NCBI RefSeq assembly: GCF_001542775.1 | Contig: NZ_CP014145.1 | Span: forward strand, 2,852,001-2,916,000 | Reading direction: 5' to 3' | From: Microterricola viridarii | GTDB taxonomy: Bacteria; Actinomycetota; Actinomycetes; Actinomycetales; Microbacteriaceae | Length of the DNA: 64,000 nt | Part shown: in pieces, positions 1-8,296 of the stretch | How the letters are laid out: the number at the start of each line of letters is the position of its first letter | Numbering within the stretch: position 1 is the stretch's first letter | Notes under the pieces: model-generated | The model's input: the letters and a program-made list of their open reading frames with translations, nothing else | The model's database searches: none | Told to the model about the DNA's origin: nothing | Made by a program: the position numbers and the translations under genes

Positions 1-672
1 GGAGCCGGCGGCGGCCTTGAGCGCCACAACGCTCGAGTACGGGTAGTCGGCGGCCAGCACCGAGGCCTCCGTCGGAACACCGGGTGTGGCCGTGTTCGAT
101 GCAATCAGACGCCACGTGTCGATCGGCAGATAGGCGACATCGACGTGACCGAAGGTCGCCTGCCCGGCTGTGAAGCCGACGACGGTGAGCTCGAGGCCGA
201 CACGGTCCAGGGTGACGACACTGCCGACCTCGAGTCCGGCGGCCCGTGCGGTCTCAGAGACGACGATGCCGTCGGGAGAGCCGAGGCCGCGCCCCTCCGA
301 GAGCTCGGGGGCGAGGAAGCCAACGGGTTCGACGCCGAAGAGCGTGAGATCGACCTGCGTGCCCTGATCACTCGTGCCGTTGACGATGCTCACCCCCATC
401 GGCTCAGCCGATTCGATGCCCTCGGCCTGCGCCCAGTACTCGAGTTGATCGTCATCGACGAGCGAACGACTGAACGCGTTGTCCGTCATGGTGCCCTCGT
501 CGAAGGCGAACGCCGTGGCCGGCATCGATTTCAGGCCAGAGACCCCGTCATTGACGAGGCCGGTCGAGAGGCCGGACAGCAGCACCACGAGAACAGCGAT
601 CAGGGCGATCACAATTCCCATGAGTGCGAAGCGCCCTCTGGCGAACCTGAGTTCGCGCAGCGCTAAGAACAT
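1..672 (-). CDS. ABC transporter permease, MacB/FtsX (HrtB-like) type, 3' part missing
   Basis: Only the N-terminal 224 residues are in the window; the gene runs off the left edge. The product starts MFLALRELRFARGRFALMG, followed by one long hydrophobic helix (about residues 16-38) and then an extracytoplasmic domain, the usual layout of FtsX/MacB-type permeases. The opening resembles actinobacterial HrtB-like permeases of heme or drug export, but the substrate cannot be told from this part. The ATG is preceded by an AAGGAG ribosome-binding site. A TetR gene lies immediately upstream on the same strand, and twin operators lie between them. The partner ATPase is expected beyond the left edge. 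Confidence 0.8.
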   Translation of the reverse strand, partial: MFLALRELRFARGRFALMGIVIALIAVLVVLLSGLSTGLVNDGVSGLKSMPATAFAFDEGTMTDNAFSRSLVDDDQLEYWAQAEGIESAEPMGVSIVNGTSDQGTQVDLTLFGVEPVGFLAPELSEGRGLGSPDGIVVSETARAAGLEVGSVVTLDRVGLELTVVGFTAGQATFGHVDVAYLPIDTWRLIASNTATPGVPTEASVLAADYPYSSVVALKAAAGS

Positions 673-698
673 GGAGACTCCTTGGGGGTCGGAACACT

Positions 699-735
699 CC
701 GACAGTGTGTCGGCAAGATACCGACAGTCTGTCAC
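699..735. promoter_or_regulatory. Twin 15-bp operators for the adjacent TetR regulator
   Basis: Two copies of a 15-bp dyad lie head to tail in the gap between the TetR gene and the permease. Copy 1 at 699-713 is CCGACA-GTG-TGTCGG, a perfect inverted repeat. Copy 2 at 721-735 is CCGACA-GTC-TGTCAC, with one mismatch in the palindrome. Centre-to-centre distance is 22 bp, about two helical turns, so two dimers could sit on the same face. The position just upstream of the permease start suggests repression of the transporter by the neighbouring TetR protein. The sites are seen directly; the protein pairing is inferred. Confidence 0.7.
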
Positions 736-766
736 CAAGAAGGCGGCGCCTCCAAATCAGCCAGCC

Positions 767-1342
767 TCAGACGAGCAACCCCCGAGTGAGGAGCGCCATG
801 ACCTTCGCGGTGACGTCGTCGGCAGCCATCCCATGGGTCACCAACTGGACGCCCGTGTTGAGCAGCCCCTGCACCAGGTAGGCCTGGGCCGCGGCATCCG
901 GGACTCCGAGATCCTCCAGCACCGTGCGCACCGGCTCCAGCAGCGCATCGTGGAGAGCCTTGATGTCCTCCTGCTTGCTCGGCGAGAGCTCCTCGCCGCG
1001 CAGCTCGGCGGCGATGGCGTGCTTGCCGTCAGCCGTCATCCGCATCGTGGCGGCCACGTACGCGGAGAGCTGGTCGATGCCCGGCTCCGCCTCACGCAGG
1101 GCCTCCTCAATCTCGACCCCCCACTCGTCGAATGCGCGCATGGCAACGGCTGCGAGCAGGTCGTCCTTGGACGGGAAGTAGTCATAGAAGCTGGAGCGGG
1201 ACAGCCCCGCGCGCTCGCAGACCGTGCGCGGGTTCACACCGGCAACGCCCGTCTCCACCAGGATGGCCTCTGCGGCCTCGAGGAGCGCGGCACGCTGTGC
1301 ACTGCGATGTTCGGCGACCGTCGGCTTGGATATCTTCGGCAT
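767..1342 (-). CDS. TetR-family transcriptional regulator
   Basis: This 191-residue protein has a TetR N-terminal helix-turn-helix (about residues 14-60, with GLSRSSFYDYFPSKDDLL) and a helical ligand-binding C-terminal domain. It ends 94 bp before the ABC permease on the same strand, and that gap holds two matching 15-bp dyads. The arrangement is typical of local repressors of efflux ABC transporters that respond to a compound exported by the pump. The ligand is unknown. Confidence 0.85.
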   Translation of the reverse strand: MPKISKPTVAEHRSAQRAALLEAAEAILVETGVAGVNPRTVCERAGLSRSSFYDYFPSKDDLLAAVAMRAFDEWGVEIEEALREAEPGIDQLSAYVAATMRMTADGKHAIAAELRGEELSPSKQEDIKALHDALLEPVRTVLEDLGVPDAAAQAYLVQGLLNTGVQLVTHGMAADDVTAKVMALLTRGLLV

Positions 1343-1375
1343 CCGCCCATTATGCCCGGGGCCCGGGCGTTGGGC

Positions 1376-2311
1376 TCAGACCTGTTGGAGTGCGGCGCGG
1401 GCGGCGGCCTCGACGGCATCGCCGATGCGCGAGAGCAGCCCCGAGGCGAGCCGCCACTGCTGCCAGTACAGCGGGATGCCGACGCCCCCGCCCGGGTCGA
1501 GGTCGACGAGTGCCCCGGACTCCACGCGCTCGGCCACCTGCAGCGGCGGCAGCATCCCCCAGCCGAGCCCCAGCGCGACGGCGGCCGCGAAGTCGGCGGA
1601 TGACGGCACGAAGTGGCTCGGCGGGCGCGGCACCGCCGCCGCATCCGGCCCCTGCCCTGCACTGCCCGCGTGCCGCCGGAAACGCATCGCCACGTAGTCG
1701 TGCTGCAGGTCGTCGCGGCGGTCGAAGTTCACCACCGGCGCTGCGGCGAGCGCCTCGAGCGTGACTCCGTGCGGGAACCAGCGGGCAGCGAAGGCGGGGG
1801 CGGCCATCGGTCGGTACTGCATCGCGCCGAGTGGACGCACGATGCAGCCGGGGACGGGCTCGGCGGCCGAGGTGACGGCCGCCATCACGGTTCCGGCCAC
1901 GAGCAGCGCGACGGTGTGGGCCTGGTCTTCGCGGTACAGGTCGAAGCGCACGTTCTCGCTGCCGGACAGCTCGGCGAGGGCCGGCAGGATCCAGGTGCCG
2001 AGCGAGTCCGCGTTGACGGCCAGCGGCACCGTGACCGGACCCTGGCCGCCGCTCTCCACGCCGAGCGTCGAGAGGGTCTCATGCTCCAGCTGGTCGAACT
2101 GGCGGGCCAGGCGCATGACGAGCTCGCCCGACTCCGTGGCGCGGATCGGCTTCGAGCGCACCAGCAGCACGCGGCCGAGCTGCTGCTCCACGGCCTTGAT
2201 GCGCTGGCTGACCGCCGAGGGCGTGAGGTTGAGCGCGCGGGCCGCGCCGTCGAAGCTGCCCTCGTCGAGCACCGCGGCGAGCGTGCGCAGGTGGTCGGAG
2301 TGCAGTTGCAT
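1376..2311 (-). CDS. lysG: LysR-family regulator of lysine/arginine export (LysG/ArgP type)
   Basis: This 311-residue LysR-type protein has an N-terminal winged helix-turn-helix (residues 1-60, MQLHSDHLRTLAAVLDEGSF, AVSQRIKAVEQQLG) and a periplasmic-binding-protein-like effector domain. It is transcribed divergently from a LysE-type exporter with a 95-bp gap. This is the arrangement of Corynebacterium glutamicum lysG/lysE, where LysG activates the exporter when basic amino acids accumulate. Assignment rests on sequence style plus this context. The effector is probably lysine, arginine or histidine. Confidence 0.88.
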   Translation of the reverse strand: MQLHSDHLRTLAAVLDEGSFDGAARALNLTPSAVSQRIKAVEQQLGRVLLVRSKPIRATESGELVMRLARQFDQLEHETLSTLGVESGGQGPVTVPLAVNADSLGTWILPALAELSGSENVRFDLYREDQAHTVALLVAGTVMAAVTSAAEPVPGCIVRPLGAMQYRPMAAPAFAARWFPHGVTLEALAAAPVVNFDRRDDLQHDYVAMRFRRHAGSAGQGPDAAAVPRPPSHFVPSSADFAAAVALGLGWGMLPPLQVAERVESGALVDLDPGGGVGIPLYWQQWRLASGLLSRIGDAVEAAARAALQQV

Positions 2312-2406
2312 GGGGCAAGGCTAGTGCAGCGACGACATCAATTCTCCTAATGTCACGTAAGGAACATGAGCTGGATTGATCATTCAGAACGGCCTAGCGT
2401 CAGAGT

Positions 2407-3141
2407 GTGACCCCTTCTCTCGCTCCTCTGTTCGCCGGTATCGGCCTCGGCTTCTCGCTGATCATCGCGATCGGCGCGCAGAACGTGTTCGTGCTGCGCC
2501 AGGGCATCCGACGCGAGCACGTGCTGGCGGTTGTCATCCTCTGCGCAGTGTCTGACGCCGTACTGATCGTGGTCGGCATCAGCGGCATCGGCGCCCTGCT
2601 CGGGCAGCTTCCGTGGCTGCTGCCCGTCGCCCGCTGGGCCGGGGCACTCTTCCTCGTCGGCTACGGGCTGCTGGCCGCCCGCCGGGCGCTCAAGCCGGGC
2701 AGTGCCGGGCTGCTTGCCGACGCCGCCGGCGGCGAGGGCGAGGCTGCGGTGGCGGATGCCGCCGCCGAGGGCGCTGCCGGCGAGGCGGGTGTCCCCGGCA
2801 TCCGCACAGCCACGGCCACCCGCACCCGGAGCGCGCGCACGACGACAGGCACGCTCGGCGCGGCCCTGGCCACGGCGTTCGCCCTCACCTGGTTGAACCC
2901 GCACGTGTACCTGGACACCGTGTTCCTGCTCGGCTCGGTCGCCAACGGGCACGGCGACCCCGGCCGCTGGCTGTTCGGCGTCGGCGCCATCATCGCCAGC
3001 TGCGTCTGGTTCACCTCGCTCGGCTTCGGCGCCCGCTACCTCGGCCGCTGGCTCGCCACCCCGCGCGCCTGGCGGATCCTCGACTCGGTGATCGCCGTGC
3101 TGATGGTGACGCTCGGCGTGCTCCTGGTGGTGCCGCACTAA
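2407..3141 (+). CDS. lysE: LysE/ArgO-family basic amino-acid exporter
   Basis: The 244-residue membrane protein has the LysE hallmarks GAQNVFVLRQG (residues 23-33) and TWLNPHVYLDT (about 161-171), with around six hydrophobic helices. LysE proteins export L-lysine and L-arginine across the cytoplasmic membrane. The start is a GTG at 2407. The loop between helices 3 and 4 (about residues 96-145) is longer than usual and rich in Ala, Gly and Glu. The gene is divergent from lysG, and its stop codon overlaps the stop of the convergent binding-protein gene by a few bases. Confidence 0.88.
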   Translation: MTPSLAPLFAGIGLGFSLIIAIGAQNVFVLRQGIRREHVLAVVILCAVSDAVLIVVGISGIGALLGQLPWLLPVARWAGALFLVGYGLLAARRALKPGSAGLLADAAGGEGEAAVADAAAEGAAGEAGVPGIRTATATRTRSARTTTGTLGAALATAFALTWLNPHVYLDTVFLLGSVANGHGDPGRWLFGVGAIIASCVWFTSLGFGARYLGRWLATPRAWRILDSVIAVLMVTLGVLLVVPH

Positions 3142-4043
3142 CCCTTCGAGGCGTCGCTGGCCCCGGCCGCGTTGATCGTGATCTGCTCGAGGCCGCCAGA
3201 ACCGACACCCCAGGCGTCCAGGATCGCACCGTAGCTTCCGTCGTCGACCAGCCCCTGCAGCGCGAGCTGCACGGCCTCGGCCATTCCGGATCCCTTCGCG
3301 ACGGCGAAGCCGTATGGGGCGACGTCGAACGTCTCGCCCACCGGCTTCAGCTTGCCGTTCAGCTTGGAGATGGCGTACAGCGCCACCGGGGAATCAGCGC
3401 TGAACGCATCGGCCTGGCCGAGCACGACCGCGTTGATCGCATTGCCCTGGCTGTCGAACAGCATCTTCTGGATCGCCGGCTTGCCCGCTGCGACGCAGGC
3501 CGCGCTCTTCTCGGGGATCTCGGTCGTGTCTTGGTATGTCGTCGCCTGCACCGCGACCTTCAGCCCGCACGCGTCTGCCGGGTCGACGGCGCTCTCGGCC
3601 GGGGCCGCCCACTGCACGCCGGCGTCGTAATAGTGCACGAAATCGAGCTGCTTCTCGCGCTCGACGGTGTCGGTGAACGACGACGCCCCGATGTCGAATT
3701 TGCCGCCGCGGATGGAGGGGACGATGTTGTCGAAGCTCGCGTCGTAGACCGTGGGTTCCAGGCCGAGCGCCGTGGCGAGCGCCCGCGCCAGTTCGAGGTC
3801 CCAGCCGACCGCCTCGCCGTCGCTGTTCTTGAACTCATTGGGTGCGTAGTTGGGCGCCGTGCCGATCGCGAGCACACCGGAGTCGGCGACATCCTGCGGC
3901 AGCAGCGCGGCGGCCGCCTCATTCACGGTGGCGGCGGCAACCCGTGCGTCTGCCCCGGTGATCTCGGGCAGCGAGTTGTCGACACAACCGGTGAGCAACA
4001 AGACCGCTGCGGAGACAGTCGGCAGAACGAAGCGGGCGCGCAT
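3138..4043 (-). CDS. Amino-acid ABC transporter substrate-binding lipoprotein
   Basis: This 301-residue secreted lipoprotein has a signal peptide ending in LLLTGC, with Cys20 as the predicted lipidation site. The mature part is a family 3 (SBP_bac_3) solute-binding protein: VLAIGTAPNYAPNEF, then VGWDLELARALATALG, FDIGASSFTDTVERE and YGFAVAKGSG. It binds polar amino acids, probably of the glutamine/glutamate or cystine type. No permease or ATPase gene is adjacent, so it is an orphan binding protein here. The ATG has an AAGGA site upstream. Confidence 0.85.
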   Translation of the reverse strand: MRARFVLPTVSAAVLLLTGCVDNSLPEITGADARVAAATVNEAAAALLPQDVADSGVLAIGTAPNYAPNEFKNSDGEAVGWDLELARALATALGLEPTVYDASFDNIVPSIRGGKFDIGASSFTDTVEREKQLDFVHYYDAGVQWAAPAESAVDPADACGLKVAVQATTYQDTTEIPEKSAACVAAGKPAIQKMLFDSQGNAINAVVLGQADAFSADSPVALYAISKLNGKLKPVGETFDVAPYGFAVAKGSGMAEAVQLALQGLVDDGSYGAILDAWGVGSGGLEQITINAAGASDASKG

Positions 4044-4229
4044 GGAAAATCCTTAACTCGGGGCTCTTCAAACAAGCTTCAGCCCTCGCCAGGCGGTGCG
4101 AGTTCGCGCTGAAGCGCGGAAACCTCGTGCAACCCGGACGACTGGAGCTCCACGCGGTCGACCCTCCAGTGGGTGCCATACGAGTTTAGGCGAGACTTCC
4201 GAATGGAAGATGTGACCCGGCAGCCGCCG

Positions 4230-4253
4230 GGCATCCACCGATCGGTGGATGCC
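4230..4253. promoter_or_regulatory. Perfect 24-bp palindrome upstream of the ABC exporter
   Basis: The half-site GGCATCCACCGA is followed directly by its exact reverse complement TCGGTGGATGCC, giving 24 bp without spacer or mismatch. It lies 56 bp upstream of the ABC ATPase start, in the 266-bp divergent gap. It could be an operator for a dimeric repressor or a hairpin in the leader. No regulator gene is immediately adjacent. Confidence 0.5.
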
Positions 4254-4309
4254 GGGAATCAGCCGGTCCACCGCTGGCGCGGCATCCGCGAGGCGAGCAG
4301 GCTGGGCTC

Positions 4310-5278
4310 ATGACAACAAACAGTGCGACACGGAGCGAGCCGGTAGTACGGGTGCGCGGCCTGGAGAAGCGCTACGGCGGTCTCGCCGCCGTCGATGGGG
4401 TGAGCTTCGACATCAATCGCGGCGAGACCTTCGCCCTGCTCGGGCCGAACGGCGCAGGCAAATCGACGACGATCGAGATCCTCGAGGGGTACCGCACCCG
4501 CAGCGGCGGCGAAGTCAGCGTGCTCGGTACCGACCCCGGCCACGGCGGGCTCGACTGGAAGGCGCGGCTCGGCATCGTGCTGCAGTCCACCGGGGAGACC
4601 GGCAACGCCACCGTGCTCGAACAGCTGCGCCATTTCGCCGGATTCTTCCCGAACCCGCGCCGCGTCGACGAGGTGATCGCTGCCGTCGGACTCGAGTCCA
4701 AGGCGAAGACCCGGATCAGCAAGCTGAGCGGCGGCCAGCGCCGCCGCGTCGACGTCGCCCTCGGCATCATCGGCCGACCGGAACTGCTCTTCCTCGACGA
4801 GCCGACTACCGGCTTCGACCCGGAATCCCGCCGCGACTTCTGGACGCTGATCCGGCAGCTGAAGGCCGAGGGCACCAGCATCCTGCTCACCACCCACTAC
4901 CTCGACGAGGCCGCACAGCTCAGCGACCGGGCCGGCGTCATCGCCGGCGGCAAGCTGATCGAGATCGGCGCCATCGACGAGATCGGCGGGGCGGATGCCC
5001 GGGTGCCGGTCGTGCGCTGGCGGGATTCCTCAGGGGCGCCACGCTCCGTGCAGAGCGAGCACCCGGCAGCCACCGTGGCCGCCATCACCGCGGAGCTCGG
5101 CGGCGAGCCGCGCGAGCTGGAGGTGATCCGGCCCAGCCTGGAAGACATCTACCTCGGGCTGGTGCGGGCCCACGACGCGGGCTCCGCATCATCCGGCACT
5201 GCGGCATCCGGTACCGCCCAGAACACCGCGCCATCCACCAGCACCGCAACCGCCACCGCCCAGGAGGTCCGCTCATGA
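4310..5278 (+). CDS. ABC-2 type exporter, ATP-binding protein
   Basis: The 322-residue cytoplasmic ATPase has Walker A GPNGAGKST (residues 45-53), signature LSGGQ (139-143), Walker B LLFLDE (159-164) and H-loop His196. The C-terminal extension ends in a Thr/Ala/Ser-rich tail. It belongs to the DrrA/CcmA-like group that energises ABC-2 permeases for drug, lipid or antibiotic export. Its stop overlaps the permease start in an ATGA, so the two are translationally coupled. A two-component system follows in the same direction. Confidence 0.93.
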   Translation: MTTNSATRSEPVVRVRGLEKRYGGLAAVDGVSFDINRGETFALLGPNGAGKSTTIEILEGYRTRSGGEVSVLGTDPGHGGLDWKARLGIVLQSTGETGNATVLEQLRHFAGFFPNPRRVDEVIAAVGLESKAKTRISKLSGGQRRRVDVALGIIGRPELLFLDEPTTGFDPESRRDFWTLIRQLKAEGTSILLTTHYLDEAAQLSDRAGVIAGGKLIEIGAIDEIGGADARVPVVRWRDSSGAPRSVQSEHPAATVAAITAELGGEPRELEVIRPSLEDIYLGLVRAHDAGSASSGTAASGTAQNTAPSTSTATATAQEVRS

Positions 5279-6126
5279 GCACCATCACCGCACAGCGGCC
5301 CCCGGTCGCCCGCCCCAGCGTCGTCTCGCTCGGCATCAGTCGCATCGGCTACGAGGTGCGCAGTTACTTCCGCTCGCCGGATGCCGTCTTCTTCACGTTC
5401 CTGTTCCCGGTGATCATGCTGGGCATCTTCACCTCGGCGTTCAGCTCGTCCGGGAACATCGGCACCGCGCCGGACGGCACGGGCGGCATCAGCGTCGGCG
5501 CCTACTACCTGCCCGGCATGATCGCGGCCGGCATGCTGCTCTCCGGTGTGCAGAACCTCGCCGTCGAGATCGCCGGCGAGAAGAGCGACGGAACGCTGAA
5601 ACGGCTCGGCGGCACACCGCTCTCGCCCACCGCCTACTTCATCGGCAAGATCGGGCAGACGCTGGTGACCGGAACCCTGCAGGTGGCCCTTCTGCTGGCG
5701 GTCGCGGTGTTCGCCTTCCACATCGCGCTGCCGACCGATCCAGGCGCCTGGGGCACCTTCGCCTGGGTGTTCCTGCTCGGCATCGTGACCAGCGCCCTCC
5801 TCGGCATCGCACTGTCTGCCGTGCCCCGCTCCGGCAAGAGCGCCACCGCCGTGGTGATCCCGATCGTGCTGATCCTGCAGTTCATCTCTGGCGTCTACCT
5901 GCAGTTCAACCAGCTGCCGGAGTGGATGCAGAACGTGGCCAGCCTGTTCCCGCTCAAGTGGATGGCGCAGGGCATGCGGGCGGTGTTCCTGCCGCAGAGC
6001 TTCGAGACGCTCGAGCCGAGCGGCGCCTGGGATCTCGGCCTCGTCGCGCTGGTGCTCGTCGGCTGGCTCGTCGTCGGGCTGGTGCTCAGCCGGCTGACGT
6101 TCCGTTGGATCCGGCGCGACGCCTGA
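5275..6126 (+). CDS. ABC-2 type exporter, permease
   Basis: The 283-residue membrane protein has about six hydrophobic helices in the ABC-2 pattern, including VFFTFLFPVIMLGIFTSAF, an EKSDGTLKRL segment typical of the coupling region, and PEWMQNVASLFPLKW before the last helix. It forms the channel for the preceding ATPase. Its ATG overlaps the ATPase stop. A hairpin with a 10-bp stem (6144-6153 with 6171-6180) separates it from the downstream kinase gene and could reduce read-through. Confidence 0.92.
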   Translation: MSTITAQRPPVARPSVVSLGISRIGYEVRSYFRSPDAVFFTFLFPVIMLGIFTSAFSSSGNIGTAPDGTGGISVGAYYLPGMIAAGMLLSGVQNLAVEIAGEKSDGTLKRLGGTPLSPTAYFIGKIGQTLVTGTLQVALLLAVAVFAFHIALPTDPGAWGTFAWVFLLGIVTSALLGIALSAVPRSGKSATAVVIPIVLILQFISGVYLQFNQLPEWMQNVASLFPLKWMAQGMRAVFLPQSFETLEPSGAWDLGLVALVLVGWLVVGLVLSRLTFRWIRRDA

Positions 6127-6143
6127 TGCCACGCGCAGCCCGG

Positions 6144-6180
6144 GTGGGGCGGAGGCCGGATCAGCCGGAATCCGCCCCAC
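6144..6180 (+). terminator. GC-rich hairpin between the exporter and two-component genes
   Basis: GTGGGGCGGA (6144-6153) pairs with TCCGCCCCAC (6171-6180), and an inner CCGG/CCGG pair adds to the stem. There is no T-run after it. It may act as a weak terminator or attenuator between the permease and the histidine kinase gene. Confidence 0.4.
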
Positions 6181-6224
6181 ACGGCGCGCAGCCGGGGCCC
6201 GCCAGCTGTCAGAGTAGGAACATG

Positions 6225-7535
6225 ATGACATCACGACGCTGGTGGGATGCCGCGATGATCGCGGTCACGGTGCTGCTCATCGCGCTCACCGCCCTGTTCG
6301 ACCAGCCCGTCGCCGGCGGCGAGTGGGGCGTGCTGGCCGTGCTGGCGGTCGTGCTCATCTGCTATTTCTCGTGGGGCCGGCGCACCCTCGACGGCTCGGG
6401 GTCGCTGCCCGGGCTGCTCTACGCGGGAGTGCTGCTCGTGGCCCTCGGCGTCGGGATCAGCTTCGACCCGACGTTCGCGTTCCTGCAGATCATCCTGTTC
6501 CCCTCGCTCTGGGTGCTCTCGGCGAACACCAAGCAGGCCGTCGTGTTGAACCTGCTCGCGATCGTGCCCATCACGCTGGGCTACTGGGCCTACTTCGGCC
6601 CGACCGGAATCCTGACCGGCGTCGGCTCCGGAGTGCTCGCCGTCGCGTTCAGCCTCTCGCTCGGCGCCTGGATCACCAGCATCGAGCGCGCCGGCACCGA
6701 GCGCGCCACGCTGCTCGACGAGCTGCTCGCGGTGCAGGGCCAGCTGGCGGCGGCGAACCGGGAGGTCGGCGTCGACAGCGAGCGGGCACGGCTCGCCCGC
6801 GAGATCCACGACACCATTGCGCAGAGCCTCACTGGGCTGGTGATGGTGGCGCAGCGGGCGGGCGGCGAGCTGGCCCGGGCGACGGATGCCGGTAACTCCG
6901 GTGCGTCAGCGGCGTCGCTGGCAGGGGCTCGCGCCGACGTCGAGCTGATCGAGTCGATGGCCAGGGACGCCCTCACCGAGGCGCGCGGGCTGGTCGCCGC
7001 AATCGCGCCGGTGCGGGTGGAGTCCACGCTGGCCGAGGCGCTCGCCCGCCTCGCGGAGCGTTTCGAGCGCGAGACCGGCGTGCAGGTGCACACCGAGTTG
7101 GCCGCGCTCGGGCCCGGCGGGACAGGCGGCGCGCTGGGCGCCGAGCTCGACGTGGTGCTGCTGCGCTGCGCACAGGAGGCGCTCGGCAATGTGCGCAAGC
7201 ACGCGCAGGCCGGCACCGCCTCCCTGGGCGTCATCCGCGGTGCAGACCAGGTGGTGCTGACCGTGAGCGACGACGGCGTCGGCCCCGGCAGCGCGGCTGA
7301 CACGGCTGCGGCCACGGGTTTCGGCCTGGCCGGCATGACCGAGCGCCTCGCCCTCGTCGGCGGTACGCTGCGGCTCGAGCCCGCGCTGCCGCGTGGCAGC
7401 CGGCTCACCGTCACCATCCCGCTCGGCACGGCTGAGCTCGGTGCGACCCCGCTCGGCACGACCCCGCTCGGCACGGCTGCGCCCGGCTCGGCCGCGACCG
7501 CAGCCGGCGACTCCGTGACAGGGGTGAGCGCATGA
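6225..7535 (+). CDS. Sensor histidine kinase, HisKA_3 (DesK/LiaS/NarX-like)
   Basis: About 436 residues. The N-terminal half has about five to six membrane helices with short loops (intramembrane-sensing style). It is followed by a HisKA_3 dimerisation domain with ARLAREIHDTIAQSL (phospho-acceptor His near residue 195) and an HATPase domain with VSDDGVGPG and GFGLAGM. It autophosphorylates and passes the phosphate to the downstream regulator. ATG codons at 6222 and 6225 are both possible; AGGAA spacing favours 6225. The C-terminus carries a short LGTTPLGT-type repeat. Gene order suggests it controls the upstream ABC exporter. Confidence 0.9.
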   Translation: MTSRRWWDAAMIAVTVLLIALTALFDQPVAGGEWGVLAVLAVVLICYFSWGRRTLDGSGSLPGLLYAGVLLVALGVGISFDPTFAFLQIILFPSLWVLSANTKQAVVLNLLAIVPITLGYWAYFGPTGILTGVGSGVLAVAFSLSLGAWITSIERAGTERATLLDELLAVQGQLAAANREVGVDSERARLAREIHDTIAQSLTGLVMVAQRAGGELARATDAGNSGASAASLAGARADVELIESMARDALTEARGLVAAIAPVRVESTLAEALARLAERFERETGVQVHTELAALGPGGTGGALGAELDVVLLRCAQEALGNVRKHAQAGTASLGVIRGADQVVLTVSDDGVGPGSAADTAAATGFGLAGMTERLALVGGTLRLEPALPRGSRLTVTIPLGTAELGATPLGTTPLGTAAPGSAATAAGDSVTGVSA

Positions 7536-8185
7536 TCCGCGTGCTCGTGGCCGATGACCACCCGATCGTGCGCAGCGGCATCGTCGGCCTGCTGCGTGCG
7601 GCCGGGGACATCGAGGTGGTCGGCGAGGCGCACGACGGTGCCGAGGCCGTGCGGCTCGCGGCCGAGCTCCGCCCCGCCCTCGTGCTGATGGACCTGCGGA
7701 TGCCGGTGCTCGACGGCGTCGCGGCGACCGCGCAGATCATTGCAGCCGCCCCGGGCGCAGGCGCTGCGGTGCCCCGGGTGCTGATCCTCACCACCTACGA
7801 CACCGACGAGTTGATCCTCGGCGCCATCGAGGCCGGCGCCGGCGGGTACCTGCTGAAGGCCGCGCCGCAGGAGGAGATTCTGGCCGGGGTGCGCGCCGTC
7901 GCCGCCGGCGAGACCGTGCTCGCCCCGTCGATCGCGGCGAAGCTGGTGCAGCGCGTGCGTGCGGATGCGACGGGCGGCGCGGCATCCTCGACCCCCGCCC
8001 TCTCGCCGCGTGAGCTCGAGGTGCTGCGCCTCGTCGCTGCCGGTCGCAGCAACCCGCGCATCGCCGCGGAGCTGTTCATCGGCGAGGCCACCGTGAAGAC
8101 ACACCTGCTGCACGTGTTCGAGAAACTCGAGGTGGGTGACCGCACTCGCGCGGTCACCCGCGCAATGGAGCTCGGGCTGCTGTAG
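7532..8185 (+). CDS. LuxR/NarL-type response regulator
   Basis: The 217-residue protein has a receiver domain (DDH acidic pocket near residues 8-10, phospho-acceptor Asp54 in VLMDLRMP, Lys in YLLKAA) and a C-terminal LuxR helix-turn-helix (LSPRELEVLRLVAAG, GEATVKTHLLHVFEKL). It is the cognate partner of the preceding kinase, whose stop overlaps its start (ATGA). The likely target is the exporter upstream, by analogy with BceRS/LiaRS-type drug-sensing modules. Confidence 0.92.
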   Translation: MIRVLVADDHPIVRSGIVGLLRAAGDIEVVGEAHDGAEAVRLAAELRPALVLMDLRMPVLDGVAATAQIIAAAPGAGAAVPRVLILTTYDTDELILGAIEAGAGGYLLKAAPQEEILAGVRAVAAGETVLAPSIAAKLVQRVRADATGGAASSTPALSPRELEVLRLVAAGRSNPRIAAELFIGEATVKTHLLHVFEKLEVGDRTRAVTRAMELGLL

Positions 8186-8217
8186 CGCGGTCGTCGCCCC
8201 CTCCCCCGAATCGACTC

Positions 8218-8261
8218 GCCAAAACGTGTTCCACAACCCGGGTTTTGGAACGTTTTTTGGC
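8218..8261. terminator. 44-bp imperfect palindrome after the response regulator
   Basis: The two 22-base arms 8218-8239 and 8240-8261 are complementary at about 18 of 22 positions, with GCCAAAA at one end and TTTTTTGGC at the other. It lies 32 bp past the response-regulator stop. The T-rich right arm suits termination of the plus-strand operon. Confidence 0.55.
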
Positions 8262-8296
8262 GGCTCGATGGGCGTGCGGGTCGTGCGGGGTGTTGA

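Noticed and set aside
4249..6126. Fusion of the ABC ATPase and permease into one 625-residue protein
   Set aside because: The upstream part of that frame is Arg-rich shadow of the ATPase gene in another frame; the permease starts at 5275 in an ATGA overlap.
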